This document shows positions 11,626 through 21,754 of a DNA stretch of 64,000 nt, in pieces. This DNA comes from Nicotiana tabacum (lineage: Eukaryota; Streptophyta; Magnoliopsida; Solanales; Solanaceae). Position numbers and translations under genes: made by a program. The DNA lies in assembly GCF_000715075.1 (NCBI RefSeq), contig NC_134082.1:104510399-104574398 (forward strand), written 5' to 3'. A model generated the notes under the pieces. The model did not search any database and was not told where the DNA came from. It saw nothing but the letters and a program-made list of their open reading frames with translations. How positions within the stretch are numbered: the stretch's first letter is position 1; every line of letters starts with the position of its first letter.

Positions 11626-12189
11626 TGTTAGTATTTTAGTATTTTAATATTAAAATAAAATATGTCATAACTCTCACTACTCCATAATATAGAAAATGGT
11701 CATAACTCCCACTACTCCATGATGTAGAAAATATCCATAACTCTTTTGTAACTCTTCTCTCATGTTCTCCATGATTTCATAACTTACTACCCCACTTTCT
11801 TCCAATTTAATTCAAGCAAGAATTTCTACACCTATAAATAGGAGTCTTTCTTCCATAATGTGGTATGTGAAAAATAATTGAGAATGTTTCAATAAAGTAA
11901 GGTTAAATTGTGGAAAAAAAAGAGAGTTTTTACTTTTGTTGAAGGAAGGTGTTCATCTTGGTGGAGCTTTGGACTCAACAACTTGTCCATAGTTTGTTCG
12001 AGTCATACGACGTGATCGGGCTGTTGTATCTTAGGGGAGACAAGTCAAGAAGATTATTGCTGGACTAGTAAAGACTTTGCTGTAGTGAGCTAGAATCTCC
12101 TTAAAGAGAGCGAGATATCCGCACCTCAGCCTTAAGATATTTTATTTTCTTCATTTTATTTTTCAACTGTAATTGTATTTTCACCAACA
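11626..12189 (+). repeat. 3' LTR of copia-1
   Basis: Begins TGTTAGTATTTTAG and ends TTTTCACCAACA, followed by the TGAAG target duplication. The TATA box is at 11833-11840. The U5 word that pairs with the primer site in the 5' copy differs here at one base (TAGAATCTCC instead of TTGAATCTCC). Confidence 0.92.
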
Positions 12190-12194
12190 TGAAG

Positions 12195-12450
12195 TTTAAG
12201 GGAAGTAAAAAGACAGAATAAGATATAAGTTTCAATATATGCACTTCTGCTCGAACTATATTAAGATTTTTTCAAAAAAAAATTGAAAGGAAAGTTTTCA
12301 TGTTTTTCTCTTTGTCTTATACCTCGCTTTAATTTTGACACCTAAAAATATTGTCAATGCACAAACAAGTTTGGCGTCATATAATAATTAGTGAGTATTT
12401 TTGATATTCCAATATTCTGTGACAATTATTATTCTTCTGTTAATTTCAAT
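12195..12450. other. Short host spacer between two copia insertions
   Basis: About 256 bp of AT-rich sequence with no feature I can support. It separates the TGAAG duplication of copia-1 from the GGTAT duplication of copia-2. Confidence 0.6.
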
Positions 12451-12456
12451 GGTATT

Positions 12457-12674
12457 TATTAAGGAGCTACAGCCATGGCAGATGAAGATTCTAGAATAAG
12501 GAAAAGAGATGAAGAAGAAAGCTCTGTAATTACACAACTGAGAAAAAGAAAATGATAATTGTGTGTAGTGTAACTAAGCGACTATCTATTTATACTATCA
12601 CTAATTAACAGCTAAGTGTAGTTATAACTAATAACATTTAACTATTAAATAAGTGGGACCCACTATACTCAACA
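12457..12674 (-). repeat. 3' LTR of copia-2
   Basis: On the minus strand it begins TGTTGAGTATAGTGGG and ends CTCCTTAATA; the other copy ends CTCCTTAACA, so the terminal CA is mutated to TA here. The promoter-like TAAATAG lies about 100 bases in (plus 12586-12592). Confidence 0.88.
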
Positions 12675-12688
12675 CTCCCCCTCAAGCT
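12675..12688 (-). other. Polypurine tract of copia-2
   Basis: On the minus strand AGCTTGAGGGGGAG runs directly into the LTR start TGTTGAG. This is the expected plus-strand primer. Confidence 0.75.
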
Positions 12689-14530
12689 GAAGGATGAAAT
12701 AGATCTTTCATTCCCAGCTTGTCTAGTAGATATTCGTGTTATGGCTTGCATAGACTCTTAGTTAACAGATCTTCCAACTGCTCAGTTGTTCTGACATATT
12801 GAGTTTTAATCAGGCCTTGAACCAGTTTCTCCCTCACAAAATGACAATCAATGTCAATATGTTTGGTTCATTCATGAAAGACAGGGTGAGCTGCAATTTG
12901 TATTGCAGCCTTACTGTTATAATGCAATTGTATAGGCTGAACTATTTCAACTCTCAGCTCCCTAAAAAGTCTTGTTATCCACACCACCTCTACTACAGTA
13001 GATATCATACTTCTAAATTCAGCTTTAGCAGCTCCTGGATACAGTTCCCTGTTTTTTTATTAATGAACCACAAAGGCAATATCTGGCTTTGTCATGATTA
13101 TGTACAACAACCTTCCAACTAGTATCTAATAGCTTCCCTTGTCTTCAAGTTCTCTATCATCTGTAGATCCAGCTTCTGTTATTTGCTTGTCATACTCAAT
13201 GGATGTGAGCTTGTGATTGAACTCCAGAGGTGTTGCTGCTGGCTTTGCACCTGCTAGCCCTAGTTTAGAGACTAGTTCCAGAGCATACTTCCTTTGGCAC
13301 ATAACAATTCCTTCCTGGTATCTAGAGAACTCAATTCCTAGAAAATATTTTTGTTTACCAAGATCTTTCATTTTGAACCTATCTTGCAAATCCTTCCTGA
13401 CTTGTTGGATTAGACTTAGACTCCTCCCAGTCACTAGAAGGTCATCCACATAGACAAGGATAACTACCAATTCAGAATCTATCTTCTGAGCAAATAAGGA
13501 GTAGTCATAGTGACTTTGTGCAAATCCTATATCTATAAGAGCTTCAGTCATTTTTAGGTTCCACTGTCTAGGAGCATGTTTTAATCCATAGAGTGACTTA
13601 TGCAATCTGCACACATGCTGACACTCCCCCTAACTTGAAAAGCCATCAGGAACATGCATATATACCTCTTCAAGAAGATCTCCTTGAAGAAAGGCATTGT
13701 GAACATCCATTTGAAACACATACCATCCTAAAGCAGCAGCTAATGCAACCACAGCTCTCACAGTAACCATTTTTGCCACATGAGAGAAAGTTTCTGTGTA
13801 GTCCAAACCTTCTTGCTAACTGTAACCTTTGACCACCAACCTGGCCTTATACCTCTCCACTTAACCATAATATTTGTATTTGACTTTAAACACCCACTTA
13901 CACCCTATATGAACTTTGCCAGGAGGAAGAGGAACAATAGACCAAGTGTTGTTTTCTTCAAGAGTTGAGATTTCTGCTTTCATAGCTTCAACCCACTTGG
14001 GATCCCTACTGATTTCTAAGAAGGATTTAGGTTATACAATAGCTAAAAATGCAACAAGAGAAAACTTATAGGCAGAGGATAGGCTACATAATTTGAAATA
14101 GGATATGTTGACTTAGTTGATAGAACCACATAATCAGCTAGCCACACATGTGGTTTGGTGATCCTTGATTATTTTCTGAGTGCTAAGGAAGGAGAAGAAG
14201 GTGCACCAGCAGAAAGAGGTAGAGAGCTTGGTGAAGACAGAATAGGCTAGCCAAGGTTTGAAGGAATTGAGATGGAAGAAAGAGATGAGGAAGGAGATTC
14301 AACTGCATCTATAGAGTGTTGGCCAGGTGTGGTTGTAGGAAATTGACTAGGAGAAGCTGCAGGATACTCAACATCATTAAGATCAACAGCTGGCTGAGTA
14401 GATTGTTCTACTAGCTCTAAGACAGGGAATAAGGAAGAAGCATCAGAAGCTATATGCTTAAAAGGAAACACTTCTTCTTTGAACACCGTGTCCCTGCTAA
14501 TAAAGAACCTTTTTGAACACAAATTCTAGA
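12689..14530 (-). pseudogene. copia-2 reverse transcriptase and RNase H (broken)
   Basis: Read on the minus strand: a proline/serine-rich linker (about 14520-14250), then the RT fingers (CKWVFKVKYK, YKARLVVKGYS) and FLQGDLLEEVYM near 13700. The best preserved block is 13614-13126, with LYGLKHAPRQWN, the polymerase site YVDDLL and MKDLGKQKYFLGIEFSRYQ. RNase H remnants (SPAEAEFRSM, EVVWITRLFREL, HIDIDCHFVREKL) follow to about 12750. Several stops and frame changes occur (for example before 13614 and at 13126). It is inactive. Confidence 0.8.
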
Positions 14531-14572
14531 GAATATATCCCTTATGAGTTGAGTAATACCCCATGTGTACAG

Positions 14573-15307
14573 CTAGAATTGCTTTGGATAGAATTTATCT
14601 CCTTTCTTCATGGTAGTTGCATAACACAGACTGCCAAATACTTTCAGATGTTGCAATGAAGGAGCTTTTTGAAATAGCTTTTCAAAGGGAGATTTGACTA
14701 GTAACAGTACAGTAGGCAAACGATTGAGAAGATAAGTTGTTGTAGATACACATTCTCCCCAAAACTTGAGAGGTAGGAAGGCTTGGAACCTGAGTGCTCT
14801 AGCCATGTCTAGAATAGACCTGTGTTTTCTCTCAACAACCTCATTTTGTTTAGGGATATATGTGCAAGAGCTTTGATGTACTATACCTTGAGTCTTCAAC
14901 AATAACTACATTTGATCATTAAAAAATTATGTGTCATTATCTGTTCTTAGACACTTGAGTTTGTGATCAAACTGTGTTGAGACCATTGCTATAAAGCTTT
15001 TGATTACTTCAACTGTATCTGATTTAGAATGCAGTAAAAATAACCAGGAAAACCTGGAGTATTCATTGACTAAGGTCAGAAAGTATCTCTTTTCATCATG
15101 TGTAGCCACCTTATATGGCCTCCAGACATCACCATGCACAATATCAAAAATATACTTGGAACAAGAAGAGCTAGTAGGGAAAGGTAATCTTGATTGCTTA
15201 GCTACGGGACACACAGTACAATGATGTTCCTTCAGCTGCATATTATGCAAAGCACCTACAGATCTCAAAACCTTTAAAGGAGCGTGTCCTAATCTTTGAT
15301 GCCACAA
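14573..15307 (-). pseudogene. copia-2 integrase (broken)
   Basis: Minus-strand frame MWHQRLGHAPLKVLRS with the HHCC zinc region (H-H ... HHCTVCPVAKQSRLPFP). The DDE core follows: VHGDVWRPYK, LRTDNDT and EVVERKHRSILDMARAL, so D, D and E are present. A stop after LRTDNDT (about 14925) and another near 14570 split it. The tail LKVFGSLCYATTMKKGDKF matches the usual copia integrase C-terminal part. Confidence 0.83.
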
Positions 15308-15319
15308 AGAGGATACATC

Positions 15320-15985
15320 TCAAGTCTTATTACTTGCTAGATTAATGCATTTATTGATGTCACCTGGAATGGTATATACAATTGAATTTGAATGAGTGCA
15401 TTGATGATGGAATATTGATCTGTCTTCTACCTTGAGAATGTATAGTCCCAACTCTTCTTTACCAATCCCTAACACCTTCCCACTTGAGAGTTCCTGAAAG
15501 ATACAGAAATCAAGGTAAAATGTTGCTAGACACTGCAACTCCTTTGTGAGTTTGGACACTGAGAGGAGATTATATTTGAATTCTGGAATGTGAAGGATAT
15601 TCTGAACCTTCTTATTTTTGAAGAATGAACAAATATAAGTATGAGTAATAGACACTTGTTCTCCTGCTGATAAATGAACTTTATTCCTAGCATTTTCTGG
15701 TATTTCATCATACTTCTCTAGTAAGTGCAGGCTATGAACCATATGATTTGTTGCTCATGTGTTTATAATCCAGTTACTATGTATTAGGCTTGTCATACAT
15801 GCATGTATACTACCTGTTGTTCCTGCAGTGACAGCACTCGCAACAGGTTCAGCTTCCTTATCCTTGTTCAACAAATGCTGAATTTGCTGGTACTGTTCCT
15901 GAGTAAAGAAGTGAGCTGGAGAGGTTACTGGTGTCTGATGTCCTTGACCTTGGATATCTGAGGTTGAAACACCATAACTAGTCAC
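15320..15985 (-). pseudogene. copia-2 protease region (active site lost)
   Basis: The minus-strand frame contains the protease start WIINT followed by a stop where the D-T-G of copia proteases is expected, so the catalytic Asp is Asn and the Gly codon is a stop (about 15757). The rest of the domain is readable (KVHLSAGEQVSITHTYIC, VQNILHIPEFKYNLLSVSKL) and leads into GAG-pre-integrase. Protease activity is impossible in this copy. Confidence 0.78.
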
Positions 15986-17205
15986 ACTGTTAGCTTGAGC
16001 ATTTGGTTTCCCTCCTTTCCACTTGTTCTTGAAGTCAGAAGGATAGCCATGAAGCTTAAAACAATTCTCTCTAGTGTGACCTTTTTATTTGCAGTAGTCA
16101 CACCAAACAACACCTTTACCAAATGAATTTCTAGGTCTATAGCCTCCACTGAAATTGGTGTTAACCTGTCCTCCACTATTATATCCACCTATAAACCATC
16201 CATTAGGATTATTGTTAGTCTGTCCTCCAGAATATCCCTTATTACTCATCATAGCAGCTTCATTACCCTCAAAAAATACACATTTTTCATCAATTCTCTG
16301 GCTTTTCACATTGACTATCATAGCATAAGCTTGGTTCAGATTAGGTAAGGGGCGAGTCATGAGAACATGATTCTTTGCATTCTCATAGGACTCATTTAAC
16401 CCTGTGAGAAATTGATATAACTTCTGTATCTGATAGTGCTCTACATATTTCCTCGATTCAGCACAACCACAAGTAGGTGGAGGAGTCAAAGTCTCATACT
16501 CATCCCATAATTCTCTCAGTTTAGTGTAGTGTACAGACACATAGGATATGCCTTGAGTTAATATGGCAATTTCCTTGTGCAAATAGCAAGCCCTAGATGC
16601 ATTATCTCTATCAAATCTTTTCTTAAGGTCTTCCCACACTGTGTAGGCATCCGAAGCATAGATCACTGAACTAATTAAGCTTGGTGAAATTGTGTTCATT
16701 ATCCAAGCAAGTACAATAGCATTGCACCTATCCCACAATTCATGTAAACTAGTATCATATCTGTTTTTTCTACATATACCTAGAACAAATCCTAGCTTAT
16801 TTTTACCATGCAATACAATTTTTATAGATATACTACAAATAGAATAGTTTTCTGAACCTTGAAGCTAAATAGAAATTAGAACATAACCTTGAGTATCCGA
16901 TGGATGAATGTAGAGAGGATGGTTGTGATCTACAAGTTCTGTAGAAGTTGACGCAGTAATAGGAGAGCCATCTATATTTTCATTGATCGACATTGGCACA
17001 GCAGCGAGATCTTCACTAGAAAATAAGAAATTACTTACTCTTAGACGCAATTTGACCTTGATTCAACCAGAAAATCAAAAATTCCCCAACCCTAGATTGT
17101 GCAGAGAGAGTTTCGTATTGAAAATGGCTCGATCAAATTGATGAGCAGATGATTTGATATAGCTGAAGAATCTAAGTTTTCTCACGGCTGAGCTTAAGGA
17201 AATCG
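15986..17205 (-). pseudogene. copia-2 gag (broken)
   Basis: Starts on the minus strand near 17050 (MRLRVSNF) with the retrotran_gag_3 signature NHPLYIHPSDTQGYVLISI. A TAG codon follows (16865-16867), then HGKNKLGFVLGICRK. A long alpha-helical Gag core follows (LHELWDRCNAIVLAWIMN, VWEDLKKRFDRDNASRACYL, LYQFLTGLNESYENAKNHVL). A CCHC knuckle spans about 16110-16050 (WCDYCK, stop, KGHTRENCF). The leader to the primer site (17051-17205) has no other feature. Confidence 0.8.
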
Positions 17206-17209
17206 AGCA

Positions 17210-17225
17210 CCAAGCTCTGATACCA
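17210..17225 (-). other. tRNA-iMet primer-binding site of copia-2
   Basis: On the minus strand TGGTATCAGAGCTTGG lies directly after the LTR end (TTAACA). It complements the 3' end of plant initiator tRNA-Met and contrasts with the missing tRNA site in copia-1. Confidence 0.9.
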
Positions 17226-17445
17226 TGTTAAGGAGCTACAGCCATGGCATATAAAGATTCTAGAAGAAGGAAAAGAGATGAAGAAGAAAGCTCTGTTATT
17301 ACACAACTCAGAAGAAAGAAAATGATAATTGTGTATAGTGTAACTAACCGACTACTCTATTTATACTATCACTAATTAACAGCTAAGTGTAGTTATAACT
17401 AATAACATTTAACTATTAAATAAGTGGGACCCACTATACTCAACA
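17226..17445 (-). repeat. 5' LTR of copia-2
   Basis: 220 bp, canonical TG...CA ends (plus strand TGTTAAGG...CTCAACA). It differs from the 3' LTR at several positions by eye. Confidence 0.9.
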
Positions 17446-17508
17446 CTCCCCCTCAAGCTGAAGGATGAAATAGATCTTTCATTCCCAGCTTGTCTAGTAG
17501 ATATTCTA
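17446..17508 (-). other. Internal 3'-end sequence attached outside the 5' LTR
   Basis: 61 bp (17446-17506) identical to 12675-12735, the polypurine tract and preceding internal sequence, here placed beyond the 5' LTR. Two extra bases TA and then the GGTAT target duplication follow. The integrated DNA therefore carried an extra piece upstream of its 5' LTR. Confidence 0.8.
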
Positions 17509-17513
17509 GGTAT

Positions 17514-18670
17514 CAACCCAAAACGTTAAGAGAGTCAATCACAATTTCTTTTAATTTTATTTGGCTAACAAGTACTAAATTTAACGGTAAAATAGTCTTG
17601 TTTCAGGCCCTCACATGAAGGAAAACTATTAAACTCCACATGGTCAAGTGGTATACATGGGTGGTTAAAAAAAAAGTGGTATATATGGCATGGGTCATCT
17701 TCATTTAACTAGTTGGTCTTGCTTACAAAATAATGATAATATTAATACACTGATACCCAACTATATATAGTTTTAATTATATATTTATTAAGACTCTATA
17801 TATAGTTTTAACATAAATATTAAGATTGGCGAAGGAATGTCTTTCAACTTAAAATTATTTAAATAAATTTTTTTCGTTAAAAGTCTAAAATTAAAACAAG
17901 TGGAGATTGGAATCTTAGAGCCCGTTTGGATGGGCTTGTTGTAAATGACTTTTAAGTCAAAAGTCGTAAGTTAGGAATTCTAGTTTTTGGCTTATTTTTA
18001 TCATTTTAGCTTAAAAACAAGTTCTTAAAAAATACTTTTTTACTTTATCTACTTAAAAGCATTTAAAATTATCTGTTAATCCAATTAAATGCCTTTGAAA
18101 GTAAATCCATTCAACATGTTCCAGCAAATTTGTGTAACAGTTTTGAGAAAAGGAACGTTATGACTTTAGTCCTGTTTATTCTTCTCGAAGTATTATTATG
18201 ACTAACGGACGTCAAATTCCCGTTACGGTAAGGAAAAGATCCCCCGTCACATTAGAGGTATGGACCACATGACTAAGCGACCAATAATACACGAACCCAA
18301 TCGAATCATTCAATAGAATTGGCCTATCATCATCATCATTATCACCATCACCGTCTCTCAACACTTCTTCTCTCCCCCACACTGAAACAAAGTGCTGCTG
18401 CTGCTGCAAAAGAAAGATATCCTCATTCAGATCGTACGATTCTGGTGTCCAAAAATGCTGTAATTCCAGTAGTTTATAGCAAAGAAGAATCCGTGTCCGA
18501 CGAAGAGAGAATTTAAATAAGACGTAAGCGTTAATTGGGAGAGAAAAAATTCTAGATTGCATAAAATTTGAGTACTCCAATGAAGAGAAAAATACTACTA
18601 TCAAAATTATTGCGAAAGTAATAGCGGGAAATTAAAGAAGGATCGTAATTGGAGAGATATTGAAACATCG
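17514..18670. other. Upstream region of the KRP gene with MITE relics
   Basis: No gene. GAGCCCGTTTGGATGGGCTT at 17917-17936 looks like the terminal repeat of a common Solanaceae small TIR element; its other end was not found. A CAT/CAC triplet-rich stretch at 18327-18350 creates a His-rich spurious frame. The last few hundred bases are the likely KRP promoter and 5' leader. A TTTAAATA word near 18510 could be a TATA box, but this is weak. Confidence 0.4.
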
Positions 18671-19801
18671 ATGAGAAGATATAAGAGCAAGTCGAAGGGA
18701 ATTGGAGAAATGACGGTTATGGAGGTTGGCAAGGTGGAAGAGGTAGCAGTGAAGATGACAGCATCAGCTGAACGGGAGGTTTTAGAGGTTGCCGACCACG
18801 CAAAGAAGAGGAAGATGTGTGATGGTGATTTAGAGATGTTACCGACTGTAGCTTGTGTTAGAAGTCACTCTGAAGATATTTTAGTTGCACAAGAGAGTTT
18901 AGTTACTCCGACGAGCGAGCTCAGTTCCCCAAAGGAGAACGCTGCTCTGAGCTCTGACTTTGATGACGCTTTAGCATCTTGCTGTGCAAGTAATGGAAGC
19001 TCGAAATCCCTAGATCTGGAAGTATGTGCAAAAGTCTTCGAATTTTGCTTTCCGGTTTTTATTCTATTGATTCACTCGTATATAGTATATGATTCATTCA
19101 ATTTTAATCGTATCAACTTGCTGCATTTAAAGTATTGTTAATTGTCTTGTCGCACTATAAATTCTGTTGAATTAGTGATGTTCATAGCTTTTATTTTTCT
19201 TGTTTTTTTTGGTTGAAATTGCCGACGGTCTGAATATTTGAATTTTCAGGAGGAGACAGTGGAGATTGCAACGTCAAAGAGTAAAGAGAGGTAAATATGC
19301 GTCATTTCATTTTCACGCTTATATATGTTTCCTCTCCCCGTCTCTTCACTTCACCAGCCGCTTAGTTCCTTTCTGCCGTTTCAAATATCTCTCTATGAAG
19401 CCTTCAATTCCACCCGTCGTTTACAAAGCGTCTCTCTGTAGTAGTATTAAAGCTGAACTACGCCAAATGGAGCCAACGACGAGAGCACACCATCCCAAAT
19501 CTCGCCGCCGATTAACGGAGGAAAAAATGCCCTCGGAGACTGACCTTGAAGAATTCTTTGCTGCAGCCGAGAAAGATATCCTTAAACGATTTACCAAAAA
19601 GTACATTTCTCTCTCTTTCTTTTTTTTCTGACATTCGCGTTAACACATTCTAATTATGAAGTTTGTTTTTTTCTCCTATTTTCTTCAAATTTTTAACACA
19701 TTCTTATAAAATTTGCGTGCTTCAGGTACAACTTTGACTTTGTGAAGGAGGAGCCATTGGAAGGTCACTACGAGTGGGTCCGTTCGACTGTAAAACCATG
19801 A
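18671..19801 (+). CDS. CDK inhibitor of the KRP/ICK family (four exons)
   Basis: Nuclear inhibitor of cyclin-dependent kinases, restraining cell-cycle entry. Proposed exons: 18671-19021, 19250-19290, 19442 or 19445-19600, and 19726-19801. All introns are GT-AG, and phases join to about 207 residues, typical for the family. The C-terminal CDI domain shows the family hallmark PSETDLEEFFAAAE, then KRFTKKYNFDFV and PLEGHYEWV, the cyclin/CDK-binding part. The N-terminus MRRYKSKSKG resembles the KRP MGKY(I/M)RK start, and AKKRKM could serve nuclear import. Oddities: the end reads VRSTVKP rather than the usual short tail after EWV, and the third exon has a TAGTAG tandem acceptor. No stop or frameshift is needed. 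Family assignment is firm; the subfamily number is not. Confidence 0.87.
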
Positions 19802-21400
19802 CGATGAATGGAGATTTTAGCAAGATTAACAACACGATTTTACAAGCTAAGACCACGAGCTTCTCAATCTAATTTCCTGGTAGCGCACTGATTCTAGTAT
19901 TTCCTAGTATATTTAAGTATTCGCCCTTCTAAAATAGTTCTCTCTTTTTCTCCTTTTTTCTTTTTATTTATGGTTTAATTTAAGTTTGGATATGTACAGT
20001 TAGTTCTCTTCTTTCTTTCCACGTATGGGAGCAAAACGGTCTCCCTTTGTGATAATTAAAAGTAGTTTGTGCACGCCGAAGCTGAACTCCAAATTTACAA
20101 CTGAGAAATGAGAAGAAACCTCTTTTTTATTAAATCCTCTCAAAATACCTAATGTATTCACTCTCACAATACAATTGGGTGAATTTTGTATTTGAGCAAT
20201 GCAATTGTGCTCTTCAGTAAGTAGACCGTTGTAGACATTGCTACACTGAAATGTTTCGTCTTTGATTTTTGGTGATTCTGTTCGAATGTATCGCAAAATG
20301 TACATTCTCTGATAGTGAGAATGGAACTAAACCACTGACGTCAAAGAGGGAGCACTAGAATATTCGCTGAAGGCAGTGATAGTAGCTTACAGTACAGAAA
20401 ACGCAGCAGTAGGCCTTGCCGTGTAAGTTACGGGCACGTGTTTAATGGAAAGGTTATCCTATCCCATGTGGGCTTTGAGTATTCTGGACCCTCTCCATGC
20501 AGAACAAAGTACACTACGCACTTGGCCAAATTATTACTGCTTCCATCTCTGTTTTTTCTTTTGGTAATTTGGGTTTCATTTCATTGGTAAAAGGCATTAT
20601 GCACGAAAGCTAACCCGCATGTGCTCTTTCTAGCCCCAGGAAAAAGACACATGAAGTATAGTACAGGAAATTTTAAAATGAGCATGGAGTAAAAGTTGTT
20701 GAAGAGGAGGTCCAGTATTCTACACTCTTTGGCCTGGTGATTGAGGAATAGTAGACTGGTTATACAGTAATTCGTCGGGTTAAAAAATTGAGTTAACTGA
20801 TCCATTGATTTTAATTGCACAAGTTAGAATTCTGAATTAGCAAACTAGTAAAATACTTGCATTTCATGAATGCCCATTTCTCATAGTACCAAGCCCTAGA
20901 GAGGCGAAAAGTTGAGGCCCACAGGTTATACACGGTGATTTGCGCCTCCTATTAGGATTTTAGGTGTAAATAGTGATGGCAAAATGGTTAAAAGAAAATA
21001 ATTATCCTCCTATATTATTCATTAAACGATGAGCTGGATAATGAACTTTTTTTAAAAAACGGACCAAATATGAATAAAAACCATATTATCCATGGATAAC
21101 TAATGGGTTTAACTTTTACATTTGTAAACCCTCAATTTGGGGGTTTCTCAAATTGGGAGATTAGAGATTTTCCAAAAGTGATCATATTCAAGAAGTCATG
21201 TATAATATGAATATCCATATTATTCGTCCGTTAGCCCGTTATTTAACTGTATTAACTATGGGTCGGGTCAGACAATTTATCCATTTTTTGCATTATTCGT
21301 TTTGACCCATCCATATCCTACCCGCCCCGCCCCTGTGGAAACACAAACACATCTTTGAGATGGGAAAATTGTTAAAGGCCCGAGTAGTTTTTTCCACTAA
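19802..21400. other. KRP 3' flank and intergenic DNA
   Basis: 19802 to about 19990 is probably the KRP 3' UTR. Nothing convincing follows to 20960. 20970-21345 resembles a decayed hAT-type element: GTGATGGCAAAATGG at its left end, internal ATGGATAA/ATTATCCAT words, and a right part TTTTGACCCATCCATATCC with GC-rich CCGCCCC. Its terminal repeats are too diverged to place. Confidence 0.4.
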
Positions 21401-21754
21401 TACAATTTAGGAAAATTTTCGTTCCTATACCATATAGGAAACTATATTACCAAATATGTTCATAGTTTGCATATTACCCGTCATGCTAATAGTATTTCTA
21501 CAAAATATAGACAATTCATTAAATAAGGAATCATTGTAGCTGTAGGCTTTCTTATTTAGGCGCGTTAAAATTGAGGAATTAAATATTCTTCCAGATCTTC
21601 TACAACGCAAATCACGTACATTAATAATTATCGTCAGTTTCGTTTCAAATTTAGCTACTCTATTTATGTGAAACACTCTGTTTCAATCTTTTTTCTGACT
21701 TCACAAATCAAAAACAACTAAATTTTCTACAATTCTTCTGCAACAAATGCAATT

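Larger units (their letters stand above)
6573..12189 (+). mobile_element. Complete Ty1/copia element (copia-1), 5.6 kb
   Basis: Two LTRs (6573-7140 and 11626-12189) bound gag, protease, integrase, RT and RNase H in the Ty1/copia order. The five bases before the 5' LTR (6568-6572, TGAAG) are repeated exactly after the 3' LTR (12190-12194), so both ends are certain. The LTRs are 568 and 564 bp and show several differences per 100 bases by eye, with frameshifts and stops in the coding part, so this is an old, inactive copy. There is no tRNA primer-binding site after the 5' LTR (see the entry at 7041). The lineage is uncertain. Confidence 0.93.
12456..17508 (-). mobile_element. Ty1/copia element (copia-2) with short LTRs and an extended end
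   Basis: Minus-strand element with LTRs of about 220 bp (12457-12674 and 17226-17445), a perfect tRNA-iMet primer site and the copia order gag-PR-IN-RT-RNase H. GGTAT occurs at 12451-12455 and at 17509-17513, giving a 5-bp target duplication. On the right, the duplication does not touch the LTR: 61 bp identical to the internal 3' end, plus TA, lie between them. Several stops interrupt the coding region, so the copy is inactive. Confidence 0.87.

Noticed and set aside
17917..18140. Complete MITE with GCCCGTTTGGATGGGCTT end
   Set aside because: Only one terminal repeat is visible; the second end could not be located.
18319..18516. His-rich open frame upstream of KRP
   Set aside because: Created by a CAT/CAC triplet repeat and lacks an ATG at its start.
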